A DNA stretch of 64,000 nt from contig NZ_BBBG01000003.1 of the NCBI RefSeq assembly GCF_001315945.1, positions 134,357 through 198,356 of the forward strand, read 5' to 3'. The notes below the pieces were generated by a model, which made no database searches, was not told where the DNA came from, and saw only the letters and a list, made by a program, of their open reading frames with translations. Position 1 is the stretch's first letter. The number at the start of each line of letters is the position of its first letter. This DNA is from Methanogenium cariaci JCM 10550 (GTDB taxonomy: Archaea > Halobacteriota > Methanomicrobia > Methanomicrobiales > Methanomicrobiaceae). A program made the translations under genes and the position numbers. Positions 1-9,509 of the stretch are shown here, piece after piece.

Positions 1-76
1 TCTGCTTCCGGGAGTATCGCAACAGAGATATCTCCGTATCACGAAGAGGAGCATGAACGAAGTACGGGAGAGAGAT

Positions 77-776
77 ATGACAACAAACAATGAGCAGAGC
101 GCAGACATGCAGTGGAACACCGAAAAACGGGCCGCACACTACGATGATCTGGCCGCCCGGACCATTCCCGACCGGGATCTATTCTACCGAACCGTCACCG
201 ACGCTCTCCCGGATGAGAGCGAACACGTGCTCGAACTCGGCTGCGGCACCGGTCTTCTCACCGCACGCATATGTAGCACCCACCCGAAGCTGCCGTCATC
301 TGCATCGATAGTTCTCCCGCGATGCTCGCCGTCGCCCGACAAAAACCGGAACTGGCCGGTGTCACCTGGATAACGGGGGGGGATATCAGGGACTCCTGGC
401 CCCCCTGGTCCCTTTGATGCCGTGATGAGCACCTTCTGCCTCATCGTACTTGAACCCGATGGGCAGCGTATGGTGCTCAGGCAGGCATACGATCGGCTCC
501 GCATGGGAGGCGTCTACATCACCGGATGTGTCGTGAGGCCCGCAGACGTGGAGGAAGAGCTGCGCCAGCTGGCCCGCTGGGAGACATTTATGGAGGATGC
601 GGGCCTTGACCCGGAAGATATCCGGGAGCAGCGTGCCTCATGGGACGGGGGCACGGGAAAGCATCCACACCCCCCCGGACGGGTTCCGGGAGATGCTCGG
701 AGACGCGGGCTTCACCTCCATCCGGTGCCCGTACCATCGCGGCTTGTATGCCGTCTTCGTCGGGGGGGTACGGTGA
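77..776 (+). CDS. Class I SAM-dependent methyltransferase (frame broken)
   Basis: Probable class I methyltransferase of unknown substrate. The SAM-binding motif I is visible as LELGCGTG around residue 55, and the later strands (VICIDSSPAM, FDAVMSTFCL) can be read only by changing frame. The frame breaks twice: one C appears missing near 284-287, and one C appears extra in the run at 400-405. A run of eight G at 375-382 stays in frame but adds a glycine. The ATG at 77 was chosen because the protein from there (MTTNNEQSADMQW) starts just before the conserved region. The last readable residues are YAVFVG. The fold is clear, the substrate is not. Confidence 0.65.
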
Positions 777-822
777 GAGGGCAGGCACATATCTTATCCG
801 TGTCGATGGGAAATATCCAATC

Positions 823-1339
823 ATGATAATGCACGATATCCTTCCGGGGGCCGGTTGCCATCGCCTGTGAATGCGTTCAGTGCGGCAACTGCTGCAGTAA
901 CATGAATCTCGTTCATACCATCACCGAAGACCGGGGCGACAACACCTTTGTTGTCTACAACTACTATTCCGGAGAGGTAACGGAAGTCCGGGTCGATGCG
1001 GACAAGACTGCCCTCTACGAAGATACACGCAGTCTGGAGAACCTGCCGGACGCATGCCCGTTCCTGCGGTTTGATACGGAAGGCAAGGCGTGGTGCACGG
1101 TACACCTGACCCGGCCGGAGATCTGCCGTGATTACTGCTGCTGGCGCCTGCTCATTTATGATGCACAGGGCAGACGGGCCGGTCGGGTGCTATATCAGCG
1201 CACCTTTGTTCCGGATACTGCTGAACTCGGCAGGCTCTGGGAAGAGGAGAAACCGAAACTCTCCGGGCTTACTGACCGGGAATGGGATGTGGCCGTCATT
1301 GGTTTTCTCACGAAAGCCGGATACCGTGTGCGGCAGTAG
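823..1339 (+). CDS. YkgJ-family cysteine-cluster protein
   Basis: Small cytoplasmic protein of the YkgJ (zinc or iron chelating) family. The signature cysteines are CECVQCGNCC near the N terminus, with further cysteines in DACPF, KAWCTVH, EICRDYCCW downstream, as is usual for this family. The N-terminal cysteines join the rest of the protein only if the five-G run near 844-848 is one base too long; the start is then ATG 823 or 829. The role of the family is unproven; an Fe-S or zinc site is inferred from the cysteines. It lies 46 bases after the methyltransferase on the same strand. Confidence 0.6.
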
Positions 1340-1345
1340 CTGGAA

Positions 1346-1843
1346 AAAAGAGGGAAGAGACTGTTTGCCTTCAGCATCCTCTTAAACCTCTTTGCCGCCG
1401 CCGGTGAGGAGATTGGCTGGCGTGGTCTCCTCGTCCCCGAACTGGCCCGGTTCATGGGGGGGTTTACCGAGCTGGCTCTCCTGAGCGGTGCGATATGGGC
1501 CGCCTGGCACATGCCCGTCGTCCTTTTCTCGACCTATAACGGTGCGGGCCCCCTCTGGTACTCGCTCCTGATGTTCATCCCCTCCGTCATGGGTGCGGGT
1601 CTCATCCTTGCCTGGCTCCGGCTCCGGTCAGGAAGTGTGATTCCCGCCATCCTCTTCCACGGTTTCTGGAACTACTTTATCCAGAGTTTCTATCCGGCCC
1701 TGACCGTTCAGACACCCCCCCCGTCCGATATGATGCTGGGGGAGTTTGGCTGGGCCTCTGCTGCCACCTATATCCTGCTGGCCCTGGTCTTCTGGCACTT
1801 CCGCACCCGTCTGCCGGAGAGTTATACCAAAGAGATATCCTAA
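1346..1843 (+). pseudogene. CPBP intramembrane protease, N-terminally truncated
   Basis: C-terminal two thirds of a CPBP (CAAX protease/bacteriocin-processing) family membrane protease. The diagnostic EExxxRG-like motif is visible as GEEIGWRG at about 1408-1431, followed by AAWHMP and FHGFWNY, which carry the conserved histidines. There is no start codon or room for the N-terminal helices: the sequence upstream is the tail of the YkgJ gene. A seven-G run at 1456-1462 adds one glycine. Either a deletion remnant or a gene whose start is lost. Confidence 0.55.
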
Positions 1844-2178
1844 ACCGGGGGATATCCGGGAATTCGATGAGTATGAAATCGTATTCCCGGATCTGTGAGA
1901 GATCATGCCGCCGGGATCGCGGAACAGTCTGTCAGTGCTGAATGGACGAATGTACTTCCCATATGCTAATAACAGAATCCGGAAATTATGCCTTTTCCGG
2001 GGAGGGATATCATTTCCGGCATCTGAGAATCCTCCATTTTCCTCTGCTCACATGCCTGTCTGGCATATTTGTATATATCAGAATCGGTTAACAGGTGGCG
2101 CACATGTGAAACGGTGTTTGAATGTCCTAAAACAGGATTTCACCGGTTTTGCGTGTAATTGAGTGGAGGTATGAAAAA
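1844..2178 (+). promoter_or_regulatory. Upstream region of PEF-CTERM copy 1, TATA at 2070-2080
   Basis: After the hairpin this stretch has no gene. From about 1928 it is part of the duplicated unit that recurs at 3035. A TATA-like box (TTGTATATATCA) lies at 2069-2080, about 100 bases before the start codon, and a Shine-Dalgarno GGAGGT at 2165-2170 precedes the ATG at 2179 by eight bases. Both elements are conserved in the second copy. Confidence 0.6.
1855..1891. terminator. Strong hairpin after CPBP fragment
   Basis: Two 14-base arms, TCCGGGAATTCGAT and ATCGTATTCCCGGA, pair with one mismatch around a 9-base loop, twelve bases after the stop at 1843. An overlapping alternative stem (GATATCC with GGATATC, about 1835-1857) shares one arm. 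It could be a transcription terminator, an RNA-stabilising stem, or the end of a lost mobile element; nothing in the sequence decides among these. Confidence 0.4.
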
Positions 2179-2835
2179 ATGAAAAAACTATTTGTAGCAC
2201 TCCTGGTTGCCGCCCTTTGTATGGTGGCACCGGCTGTTGCACTGGAATGGAGCGATCTTCCCACCGCCGATCTGGTTCTGATCGACGGCGAATATCCGCC
2301 TGGTGAACTGTGTGGAACCTACTTTGATGTGTATCTGTTTGAAGACGATGTCTATCCTGGATGGTGTGTCGATACAGTGACCACTTCAATCAAGGACGAA
2401 TGGTATGAGGCCTGCCTTTCTTCCACCATCGGAGTATCCGAAGAGTGGAACATGGTAAACTGGATCCTTAACAACAGGGGGGGAGATATTCCATTTGGAG
2501 AGACCCAGGCAGCCATCTGGATGATACTTGGTCAGGAAATCCCGTCAGAGTATGCTGACTGGGACAACATTGTTTCAGCGACCCTCGCTGCTGAGGCTTC
2601 TGAGCACTGGGATTATATCCCCCCCGGATGTGATGATGTCGGAGCAGTCCTTGTTGAAGCGTGCATGTATGAGGGCCAGGTGCTTATCATCGAATTACCC
2701 CCCCTGGAACCCTGCCCACCACCTGTTCCTGAATTCCCAACAATGATGATCCCGGTCTTCCTTGTCGGCAGTGTACTGGTTGCAGCCAGTGTTCTGAGGA
2801 AAGAGTAAGACAGGATTCATCTCATTTCATCTTTC
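1928..2835 (+). repeat. Tandem duplication, unit A
   Basis: First copy of a direct repeat of about 0.9 kb containing promoter region, leader, the PEF-CTERM gene and its 3' flank (GAGTAAGACAGG then ATCTCATTTCAT). The second copy starts near 3035. The upstream parts are diverged but alignable (GTGCTGAATGGACGAA, ATATATCAGAATCGGTTAAC); the coding parts are nearly identical. Confidence 0.85.
2179..2808 (+). CDS. PEF-CTERM surface protein, copy 1
   Basis: Secreted protein of about 209 residues. Residues 1-22 are a Sec-type signal peptide (MKKLFVALLVAALCMVAPAVA). The C terminus is a PEF-CTERM sorting signal: PVPEFPTMMIPVF, a hydrophobic helix (VGSVLVAASVL) and the basic end RKE. Such tails are recognised by an archaeosortase, which would leave the protein anchored at the cell surface; this is inferred from the family. 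The middle part (a short Cys-containing, acidic domain with GETQAAIWMILGQ) resembles domains often predicted as thioester-type adhesins, but I cannot name it. In-frame runs of seven C at 2698-2704 and seven G at 2477-2483 add single residues. Confidence 0.75.
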   Translation: MKKLFVALLVAALCMVAPAVALEWSDLPTADLVLIDGEYPPGELCGTYFDVYLFEDDVYPGWCVDTVTTSIKDEWYEACLSSTIGVSEEWNMVNWILNNRGGDIPFGETQAAIWMILGQEIPSEYADWDNIVSATLAAEASEHWDYIPPGCDDVGAVLVEACMYEGQVLIIELPPLEPCPPPVPEFPTMMIPVFLVGSVLVAASVLRKE

Positions 2836-3279
2836 TTTTTTACCATCCGGTTCCCGTTTGACTGGAATGGATACGGCAAACTGTTTCTTCATCCAAACAC
2901 CATCCGTCCCAAACCGGGGGGGGAATGTCAGGTCGGTTACGGGGGGGGCAGATATGCCGTGGAGTGGAACGGATTCAGCAGAAATATTCAGGACAGTATC
3001 GGGGTAATGCACATCGTTGTTTCCGCTGAACCGTCCGTCGGTGCTGAATGGACGAATTCACTCCAGATCTGCGAAAAACATAATCCGGAATCATTCCTCT
3101 TCTGGGGGGGAGACATCCCATTTTCAGCATAGGAGAATCCTCCTATCCCTCTGCTCACATCTGTGTCTGGCATATCTGTATATATCAGAATCGGTTAACA
3201 GGGCCCATATGTGAGGCGGTGACAGTCCTGAAACAGGATTTCGCCGGTTTTGCATGTAATTGAGTGGAGGTATGAAAAA
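2809..3279 (+). promoter_or_regulatory. Spacer and promoter of PEF-CTERM copy 2
   Basis: No gene is supported. The first part (2836-3034) is unique; it holds long G runs at 2918-2924 and 2941-2948 although non-coding. From 3035 it repeats the upstream region of copy 1, including the TATA box (GTATATATCA, 3178-3187) and the leader with GGAGG just before the ATG at 3280. Confidence 0.5.
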
Positions 3280-3937
3280 ATGAAAAAACTATTTGTGGCA
3301 CTGCTGGTTGCTGCCCTCTGTATGGTGGCACCGGCTGTTGCCCTGGAATGGAGCGATCTTCCCACCGGCGACCTTGTGCTGATCGACGGCATGTATCCAC
3401 CTGGTGAACTGTGTGGAACCTACTTTGACGTGTATCTGTTTGAAGATGATGTCTACCCCCCGGATGGTGTGTTGATTCGATGGGCACTTCAATCAAGGAT
3501 GAATGGTACGAAGCCTGCCTTTCTTCCACCATCGGAGTATCCGAAGAGTGGAACATGGTAAACTGGATCCTTAACAACAGGGGGGGAGATGTACCATTTG
3601 GAGAGACCCAGGCAGCTATCTGGATGGTACTTGGTCAGCCAATTCCACCACAGTATGCTGAATGGGACAACATGCTTTCGGTGGCCGTAGCCGCTGAGGC
3701 AGCTCAGCACGGTGATTATATCCCGGATGTGATGATGTCGGAGCGGTCCTTGTTGAATCATGTCTGCCATGCTATGAGGGACAGACACTGATCATCGAAT
3801 TACCCATGGAACCCTGCCCACCACCCGTTCCTGAATTCCCAACAATGATGATCCCGGTCTTCCTTGTCGGCAGTGTACTGGTTGCGGCCAGTGTCCTGAG
3901 GAAGGAGTAAGACAGGGTTAATCTCATTTCATTATTT
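3035..3937 (+). repeat. Tandem duplication, unit B
   Basis: Second copy of the unit at 1928-2835, same orientation. It aligns through the promoter, the leader, the whole gene and 25-30 bases past the stop (GAGTAAGACAGGGTTAATCTC). Confidence 0.85.
3280..3910 (+). CDS. PEF-CTERM surface protein, copy 2 (frame broken)
   Basis: Paralogue of the preceding gene with the same signal peptide (MKKLFVALLVAALCMVAPAVA) and the same PEF-CTERM tail (PVPEFPTMMIPVF). Compared with copy 1 the frame breaks twice: the six-C run near 3456-3461 is two bases too long for TACCCCGGATGG, and near 3722-3725 copy 2 has three C where the shared reading needs four. Corrected, it reads to the same C terminus. Whether it is a live gene or a decaying copy cannot be decided, because the same type of run-length error affects essential genes in this window. 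Confidence 0.65.
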
Positions 3938-4283
3938 TTTCCAGCATTCGATTCCGGAGAGGATTCTGCCTTATTTTAATGGATGGGATTATTGTTTTTC
4001 CAGATTGCCGGGATGGGTTTGGAAAGATTTGATAACAGTGGGAATGATAATTATCCTATCCTGTCGCATCGACACCGGACGGACATATGCTCTGCGTCTG
4101 ATATCCGCAGTTGTTTTTATTCAGGAGATAATGAACGGATCTGCCGCCATTTTTTGAGATGATAATATTGTCTTCTTCAAGCGCGTGATGTGCCACGTGA
4201 CCGAGGCTCCGATGATGCCCCCCCCACGCCTGGCCATTTCCTTTCTTGTACAATAGTGTAAATATCATCTTCACTGGTGTTTT
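3911..4283. other. Non-coding stretch
   Basis: After the end of duplication unit B the sequence is A+T-rich and no convincing reading frame was found on either strand. Confidence 0.4.
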
Positions 4284-4412
4284 GCCTGATGTAAAAGAAG
4301 CATATTGTGATTATGATCTTTTTTATGCCGTCATATGCAGAGGGACTCGCCATGTTCATCCATGAAGCAATTTCAAGCGGGCTTCCGCTTGTTGCCAGAA
4401 AGATCCTGCGCA
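4284..4412 (+). pseudogene. Glycosyltransferase C-terminal remnant
   Basis: A short frame reads MPSYAEGLAMFIHEAISSG followed by LPLVA. This carries the E-x7-E signature (E of AEG to E of HEA) typical of the C-terminal half of GT4-type glycosyltransferases, preceded by a tyrosine/aspartate-rich strand (EAYCDYDLF) in a neighbouring frame. Nothing of the N-terminal domain is present, so it looks like the tail of a deleted gene just before mrp. Confidence 0.4.
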
Positions 4413-4450
4413 AAGCTTTATCCATTTCCCCCCTGAGTAAGGGGGGGCAT

Positions 4451-5348
4451 ATGGCAGAAGATACGGCCGCACCACGGCGGGGGGGTGTGTTGGAACGGGC
4501 CCGCATATCCGTCCGGCACGTGGTTTTGATACTCTCCGGCAAAGGAGGTGTGGGCAAGACGACGGTGGCAGCAAATCTCGCATTCGCATTTTCCCGCCAC
4601 GGCTTTAACACAGGGCTGTTGGATCTCGATATCCACGGCCCGGACATTCCCCGGATTCTGGGAATTGAAGAGCACCGGATGGTGTCGTATGACAAGAAAC
4701 AGATGGAGCCGGTAGCGGTCACCGACACCCTTTCTGTGGTATCAATGGCTTTTCTCCTTCCTGAAACCAGTTCCCCCCCTGTCATCTGGCGCGGGCCGAT
4801 GAAGACCGGGGGGGTTATCCGGCAGTTCCTCGAAGACGTCCACTGGGGGGGGAACTCGATTACCTGGTCGTCGATCTCCCGCCGGGTACCGGTGACGAGG
4901 CCCTGACCATCGCCCAGCTTGCCCCGAACATCGCAGGAGCGGTGATCGTCACCACCCCCCCCAGGACGTGGCCATACTTGATATCTCCAAGGCGGTGAAG
5001 TTTGTCCAGACCATCGGGCTGCCGGTCATCGGCATCATTGAGAACATGAGCGGCATGGCCTGTCCCCATTGTGGCAAAGATATTGACCTCTTCGGTTCAG
5101 GGGGGGCGGTGAGCGTGCCGCACAGAATTTCTTTGTCCCATTCCTCGGCGCCATCCCTCTGGACCCCCCCGCGATGCGCAAAGCAGCCGATGAGGGGGCG
5201 GCCGTTTCTCATCCGCGGCCCCGGTATCGATGCAGACAACCCCCCCACCTGGAAGCAGTTCGATGCTGTGATGGAGAACCTTGTCCGGGTCATCGAAACG
5301 GGTGCTCCGGGTGGCCGTCAAAAAGAGGAACTCATGCATTCCGTATGA
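4451..5348 (+). CDS. Mrp/NBP35-type Fe-S cluster carrier ATPase (frame broken)
   Basis: Cytosolic P-loop ATPase of the Mrp/ApbC/NBP35 family, which carries Fe-S clusters to target proteins. Visible motifs are the deviant Walker [11 protein letters not shown], the switch [27 protein letters not shown], and the cluster-binding CxxC in [16 protein letters not shown]. Frame breaks at G 4845-4852 (eight; family needs six), C 4955-4962 (eight; TTPQD needs six), G 5100-5106 (seven; GSGGGE needs five) and G 5194-5198. In-frame expansions also occur (SSPPVIW, MKTGGV). The start at 4451 follows a G-rich stretch and gives a typical short leader. Confidence 0.85.
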
Positions 5349-5553
5349 GGGTCGGTACTCTCGCGTTCCGTGCCGTGAAGGGGGGGAAAAGAGAGATCCA
5401 ACAGACAGATTAACTCTGATATCCTGACAATACCTGCAGCGAAATATGGGAAAACAGAATTGGGATCGGGTGTGCCGGATTTCACTCAATTAATGACAGA
5501 TAAGCGGGTTTTTAATCCAAAATTAAAATATTAACATTTTATATGCTCAGAAA
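5349..5553. promoter_or_regulatory. A+T-rich promoter region
   Basis: Non-coding. The last 80 bases are strongly A+T rich (AATTAAAATATTAAC, CATTTTATATGC near 5536-5545) and end 9 bases before the DUF1724 regulator, consistent with its TATA promoter and a short leader. Confidence 0.4.
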
Positions 5554-6406
5554 ATGATGAGTTATATTGAGGGATACATGGATACACTGGGGGGGATTTT
5601 CAATACATATCAGGATGGTATCCAGAAGCTGTTCCGGTCACGATTGCTGCTGCAGATCATGATCTCATTGGGTGAGGGAGACAAAACTCTTACCGAAATT
5701 CGCGGGGTGACAGACACGACGTCGCAGACAATCCTTCCGAAGATACGGTATCTGGAGGAAGTGCATTACATACGATACGATGACGATGCCTATCACCTGA
5801 CCCCCCCTCAGGGAAACGTCATTTCATCACAGATACAGGATCACATCAGAACAGCTTACCTTTTCTGTAAAAATCCCAAATTCTGGTCGTCACACTATCT
5901 TGAAGCACTTCCTGCCCCCCCGTTCCTGCGTGACATCGGCGACCTCTATCATTCCGGGATTGTTGAGACGTTCAATACGAATATTCTCTCTGTTCTGGAG
6001 TGTTTTTATGATATGCTGGAACATGCTGAACGGATACACGTCATCTCCTCTTTCATGAGTCAGTCCCATGCAGACGCCCTCATTGCAAAGGTGAAAAAAG
6101 GGGTGCCTGTGGAGATGGTGGTGAACACCGAGATCGCTGAAGAGCTCCGGAAGGAACCGTTCCTGAGTAAAATCAAGGAAATTGCAGCATATACTCACTT
6201 CAGGGTATATGTGGCACCCATGCCCCCCCTTTTTATCGGGTTGACGGTGACCGATTTGACTCTTTCCTTTGGATTATGCAGGAATGATGATTTCAAATAC
6301 GATATGTCATGCGACCTCATCAGCACGGATAGTCTGGCCCTTGCATGGGGGTGAGCGCCTCTTTTCCTATTATAAGGATATATCAGAAGATTTTACCCTC
6401 ATCTGA
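5554..6406 (+). CDS. Winged-helix regulator with DUF1724 domain
   Basis: DNA-binding regulator of the methanogen-specific type with an N-terminal winged helix (about residues 25-90: LLQIMISLGEGDKTLTEI, TSQTILPKIRYLEE) and a C-terminal DUF1724 domain whose ligand is unknown. The frame ends prematurely at 6354; reading the five-G run near 6347-6351 as four gives ERLFSYYKDISEDFTLI and a stop at 6406, a better end. A second methionine eight residues in (5578) is a possible alternative start. The palindromic 27-bp motif that follows at 6490 and recurs twice downstream is a candidate binding site. Confidence 0.75.
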
Positions 6407-6489
6407 TCTTGTCGGTGGGGGTGAACGATTTTTGCAGAAAACAGAAATCCCTCTTACCTCTTCTGGATTCTATGACATTCGTCAGAGAA

Positions 6490-6516
6490 CTGAATATTCG
6501 GTGAACGAACTAATGT
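6490..6516 (+). promoter_or_regulatory. 27-bp palindromic motif, copy 1
   Basis: CTGAATATTCGG then TGAACGAACTAATGT. The core TTCGGTGAACGAA is a palindrome of two six-base arms about a central G with one mismatch. 84 bases after the DUF1724 regulator stop. Candidate operator. Confidence 0.55.
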
Positions 6517-7235
6517 ATACCGGGAGAGAGAGATATCATTTGTTGTCCGGGATTCACCTCATTTGGAGCAGATCTGCTGTTGCACGGGGGATCAACGGGT
6601 ATGTTGGTGCAGTTCCTTCATCTGCTCTGACTGTTCTGTTCCTGATCAGCGTGAATCTGTATTTTTATACAAATCCGGACAGCGGTCCTGACGGGTCTGC
6701 CGGCCACCCGAACAAATAATATCCCGATCATCGTAGTGCTGTTAGATCTATGACCTGTTGTTCTCCCGGCGGCGGGAAATGAAGTTTTCTTGGTCACGTT
6801 GCTTTTTTGAGAAAATCATGGTCTCCTGACAGATGGAAGAATCAGCAATACTATCAATCCATATCGTTGCTGTCATTTCCCTGTTCTTACTGTCTGACTT
6901 CCATTTCCATGAGGGGGGAGTGAACGCTCATTTTGCCACCATCACCTACCCACTACCGGTCTGCCCGCAGGCATGACAATGATGCTGGATCGCTCGCTGG
7001 ATGGCACACCGGCCGAAGCAAGATCGGATGGGAGAACGATTTATTTTTAAATGGCTGATAACTTATTCATCATTCGTGCCATCTTCGTGGTAATGATCTC
7101 TCCTGTTCGTCTCTATGCTCTCCAGACAAAATTTCATTTTATCCCCCCCTTGGTTTATTGGGCAGGGATTATTCGGTGCACCTCTTTGCTGGAGATTATC
7201 GTCAGAATCCCAGTTCCTTTATATTCAGCAGATCA

Positions 7236-7262
7236 CTGAATATTCGTTGAACGAACTAATGT
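7236..7262 (+). promoter_or_regulatory. 27-bp palindromic motif, copy 2
   Basis: Same motif with T at the variable twelfth base. The core TTCGTTGAACGAA is here a perfect palindrome around a central G. It ends 25 bases before the start of the UbiA-family gene, the position expected of a repressor or activator site. Confidence 0.6.
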
Positions 7263-7287
7263 CAAATACCTGAATCCATGGTAATGT

Positions 7288-8169
7288 ATGTTCAAATTTG
7301 AGCATACACCTGGAAACAGTGACCTGAATCTTCGGTCATTGTTTGATACTCTTTTGTACAGCTCGTTGTATCTCTGCATTGCCGCCGTTTCGATGGTTTA
7401 CCTGTCTTCTGTGCTACAGGACATACCGATATCTTTGGCAGCATGCGGGATCATGTTCCTTGTTACCTTTTCGGTCTACAACCTGAACCGAAAAACCGAC
7501 GAAGATGAAGATGCAATCAACCATTCCAGACGCTATGCATTCACGAAAAAGTATGCAACGGTTCTCATGAGTGTATCCCTTGGCACATACGTTGTTGCGT
7601 TTCTGATCGCCGGGATTTACGGGATGATGGCGGTGGTAATCACTGCCATTCCACTTGTAAATGGAATTCTCTACAGTATACCGTTTCTGCCCCCCCGCGG
7701 GTTCAGGTACCGTCGCCTGAAGGACATCCCCCCCTTTGTAAAAAACTTCATCGTGGGACTTGCATGGGCACTTCCGGTTGCACTTCTGCCTGCTGCATGC
7801 ACGGGATGTTCTTTGGGGGGGGAGATGACAGTCGCAGTGGGTTTCTTCTTTTTTCTCCTGTCATTTATCGATTCAACGGTATTTGATATCCGGGATGTAA
7901 AGGGTGACGCCGAGACAGGCGTGCAGACTATTCCTGTGATCCTGGGGATACCGAAAACCAGATGCCTGTTGTCGGTGATGAATTGTGCCGGTATCGCGAT
8001 CATCCTCGCCCTCTGTAACGGATCTCTTTCGACCATTGAAACGGTAATCATCACCGGTATTGCGATGTATATACAGGGTTACATTCTTTTTTTCAACGGC
8101 ACCGAACGGGAACACAGCATGTATGACCTCGTTGCCGACGGGCAGTATCTGCTGCTCGGGGGGGACTGA
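7288..8169 (+). CDS. UbiA-family prenyltransferase, membrane protein
   Basis: Integral membrane protein of about 290 residues with seven to nine hydrophobic helices. It carries two aspartate-rich regions typical of UbiA-type prenyltransferases: NLNRKTDEDEDAINH (about residues 66-80) and DIRDVKGDAETGVQTIP (about 200-216). The family transfers prenyl chains to aromatic or lipid acceptors; the acceptor here is unknown. In-frame expansions give FLPPRG, IPPFV and LGG. A motif copy lies immediately upstream. Confidence 0.75.
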   Translation: MFKFEHTPGNSDLNLRSLFDTLLYSSLYLCIAAVSMVYLSSVLQDIPISLAACGIMFLVTFSVYNLNRKTDEDEDAINHSRRYAFTKKYATVLMSVSLGTYVVAFLIAGIYGMMAVVITAIPLVNGILYSIPFLPPRGFRYRRLKDIPPFVKNFIVGLAWALPVALLPAACTGCSLGGEMTVAVGFFFFLLSFIDSTVFDIRDVKGDAETGVQTIPVILGIPKTRCLLSVMNCAGIAIILALCNGSLSTIETVIITGIAMYIQGYILFFNGTEREHSMYDLVADGQYLLLGGD

Positions 8170-8605
8170 TGTACCTGTCCACCGCATGTATTGCATAAGA
8201 AGGTCAGGATTATCATCCCCCCCCTCTTATCTATCACCGGATGCCGTTGTCTGTTCTGAAAAAATACGGTGAGTAACAAATGAGCGCGGCTCTTCCGGTC
8301 AGTATCTGTTCATCAGTACGCCGAAGTCAGCACGCTGAATATTCGCTGAACGAACTAATGTATATGAGAAGATATGAGAGTACACTGTAGCCCGGAGTTC
8401 ACTTCATTTCACACCGGAGGATGAGGGCCGTGCTGCCCAGAGGCACAACTCCATTGGCTTGATCTTTCGGAAGCAATTTTCAGGTTTTCCCTTCGGTTCA
8501 CAAACCGGAGAAAAACATATGGAATAAATGGAACCGGGGGGGGTCCTTTACCGCGTTGACAGTGAGGTTGCATTTTTGCCTGCTGTACGTGCACAGGGAA
8601 TTGAA
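8170..8605. other. Non-coding region with third palindromic motif
   Basis: No gene supported between the UbiA-family stop and the next likely start at 8606. It contains motif copy 3 at 8335-8361 and the flank shared with copy 1 to about 8415. Confidence 0.4.
8335..8361 (+). promoter_or_regulatory. 27-bp palindromic motif, copy 3
   Basis: Same motif with C at the variable base (core TTCGCTGAACGAA, one mismatch in the palindrome). The next gene starts about 245 bases further on. Confidence 0.55.
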
Positions 8606-9151
8606 ATGACAGATTCTACCATTCATATCGAAAGGACCAGCATTACCGGAGATGAACGCGAGTACATTGTCTGCCATGATGAATCAAAAACAGAGGAACG
8701 GTTTCTAATCCGGGAGAAAAAGAGAGCGATTGCCCAAAACGATGTCTGGCATACCGAAATCTATGAAATAAATCCTGATGGTGCGGTAAGTACGAATGCA
8801 TTTTTTGGCGGGGGTTCATATTACCGGACAGATGATCAGGGTGCTCACCTGACCATAGGCCCCCCCATCGACATGGAGTATCTCATTGCCGTCAGGTCAA
8901 CCGGGGCCGACTTCTTTGGATCATGGCTTGCCATTGCACTTGGATTCGACGGGCCCGTTGGGGTAGCTCTGGCACGATCCCTGATTGATCTGCTGCCAAT
9001 AAGTGCGTCTCTCTCTATCGGCCCGGACTACCATCTGAACATGTTTTTCAGCCACCTGAACATTGCTCTGATCCCGAACAACGTAGCACTTCCGGGTCTG
9101 CAATCGGTTGTTGTTCGCCTCGGTTCGAGTTATAAGGTGTTAATTCTCTAG
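8606..9151 (+). CDS. Hypothetical protein
   Basis: I do not recognise this protein of about 181 residues. It begins MTDSTIHIERTSI, is acidic and soluble in its first half, and has a moderately hydrophobic glycine-rich middle (WLAIALGFDGPVGVALARS). No signal peptide, metal site or nucleotide motif is evident. An ATG further upstream in the same frame (8528) has no better signal. A run of seven C within the gene gives GPPIDM. Confidence 0.45.
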   Translation: MTDSTIHIERTSITGDEREYIVCHDESKTEERFLIREKKRAIAQNDVWHTEIYEINPDGAVSTNAFFGGGSYYRTDDQGAHLTIGPPIDMEYLIAVRSTGADFFGSWLAIALGFDGPVGVALARSLIDLLPISASLSIGPDYHLNMFFSHLNIALIPNNVALPGLQSVVVRLGSSYKVLIL

Positions 9152-9509
9152 CCCCCCCTCTCGTTCCGGAGAGGAACATAACAGGTTTATCGTACTATCT
9201 TCTCTACGCTTTGGATGAGCGCCCTTCATTTCCCTGATTTTCCCGGCAGAAATTCTTCCTGGAGGCCTTCTGATGTGGATGTCCATCAGGGTTCCTGTAT
9301 ATCACCAGCGTAACCGGTCATATACAAACACTATAATGAATCGTTAATCCGTTTCACATCCGCTCAGAATAATTACTATTATCAGATTATCACGAAGGAG
9401 TCATTCATGAAATCCAATCCGGACATTATGCTGTTGTCCTGTTCTCCTCATCGGTCTGTGTCTTGCAACGGGAACGTGAGTGTTCGTCAGGAAATCGCTA
9501 TGCATCCGC
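9152..9509. other. Non-coding, possible lipoprotein fragment
   Basis: Mostly featureless. Near 9396-9480 a GAAGGAG precedes ATGAAATCC, and one frame reads CPVLLIGLCLATGT, like a lipoprotein signal peptide, but it is interrupted at once. At most a remnant. Confidence 0.25.

Larger units (their letters stand above)
6407..7287. other. 880-base non-coding region with two palindromic motifs
   Basis: No supported gene. It contains the first two copies of the 27-bp motif (6490 and 7236). Short open frames here lack family features and start signals. After 6520 the sequence continues to resemble the stretch after the third motif copy for about 45 bases (TCCGGGATTCACCTCATTT against CCCGGAGTTCACTTCATTT), so part of this region is a duplicated regulatory element. 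Confidence 0.45.

Noticed and set aside
6345..7239. Short rightward frames after the DUF1724 regulator
   Set aside because: The first is the regulator's own tail in another frame; the others have no start signal or recognisable content.
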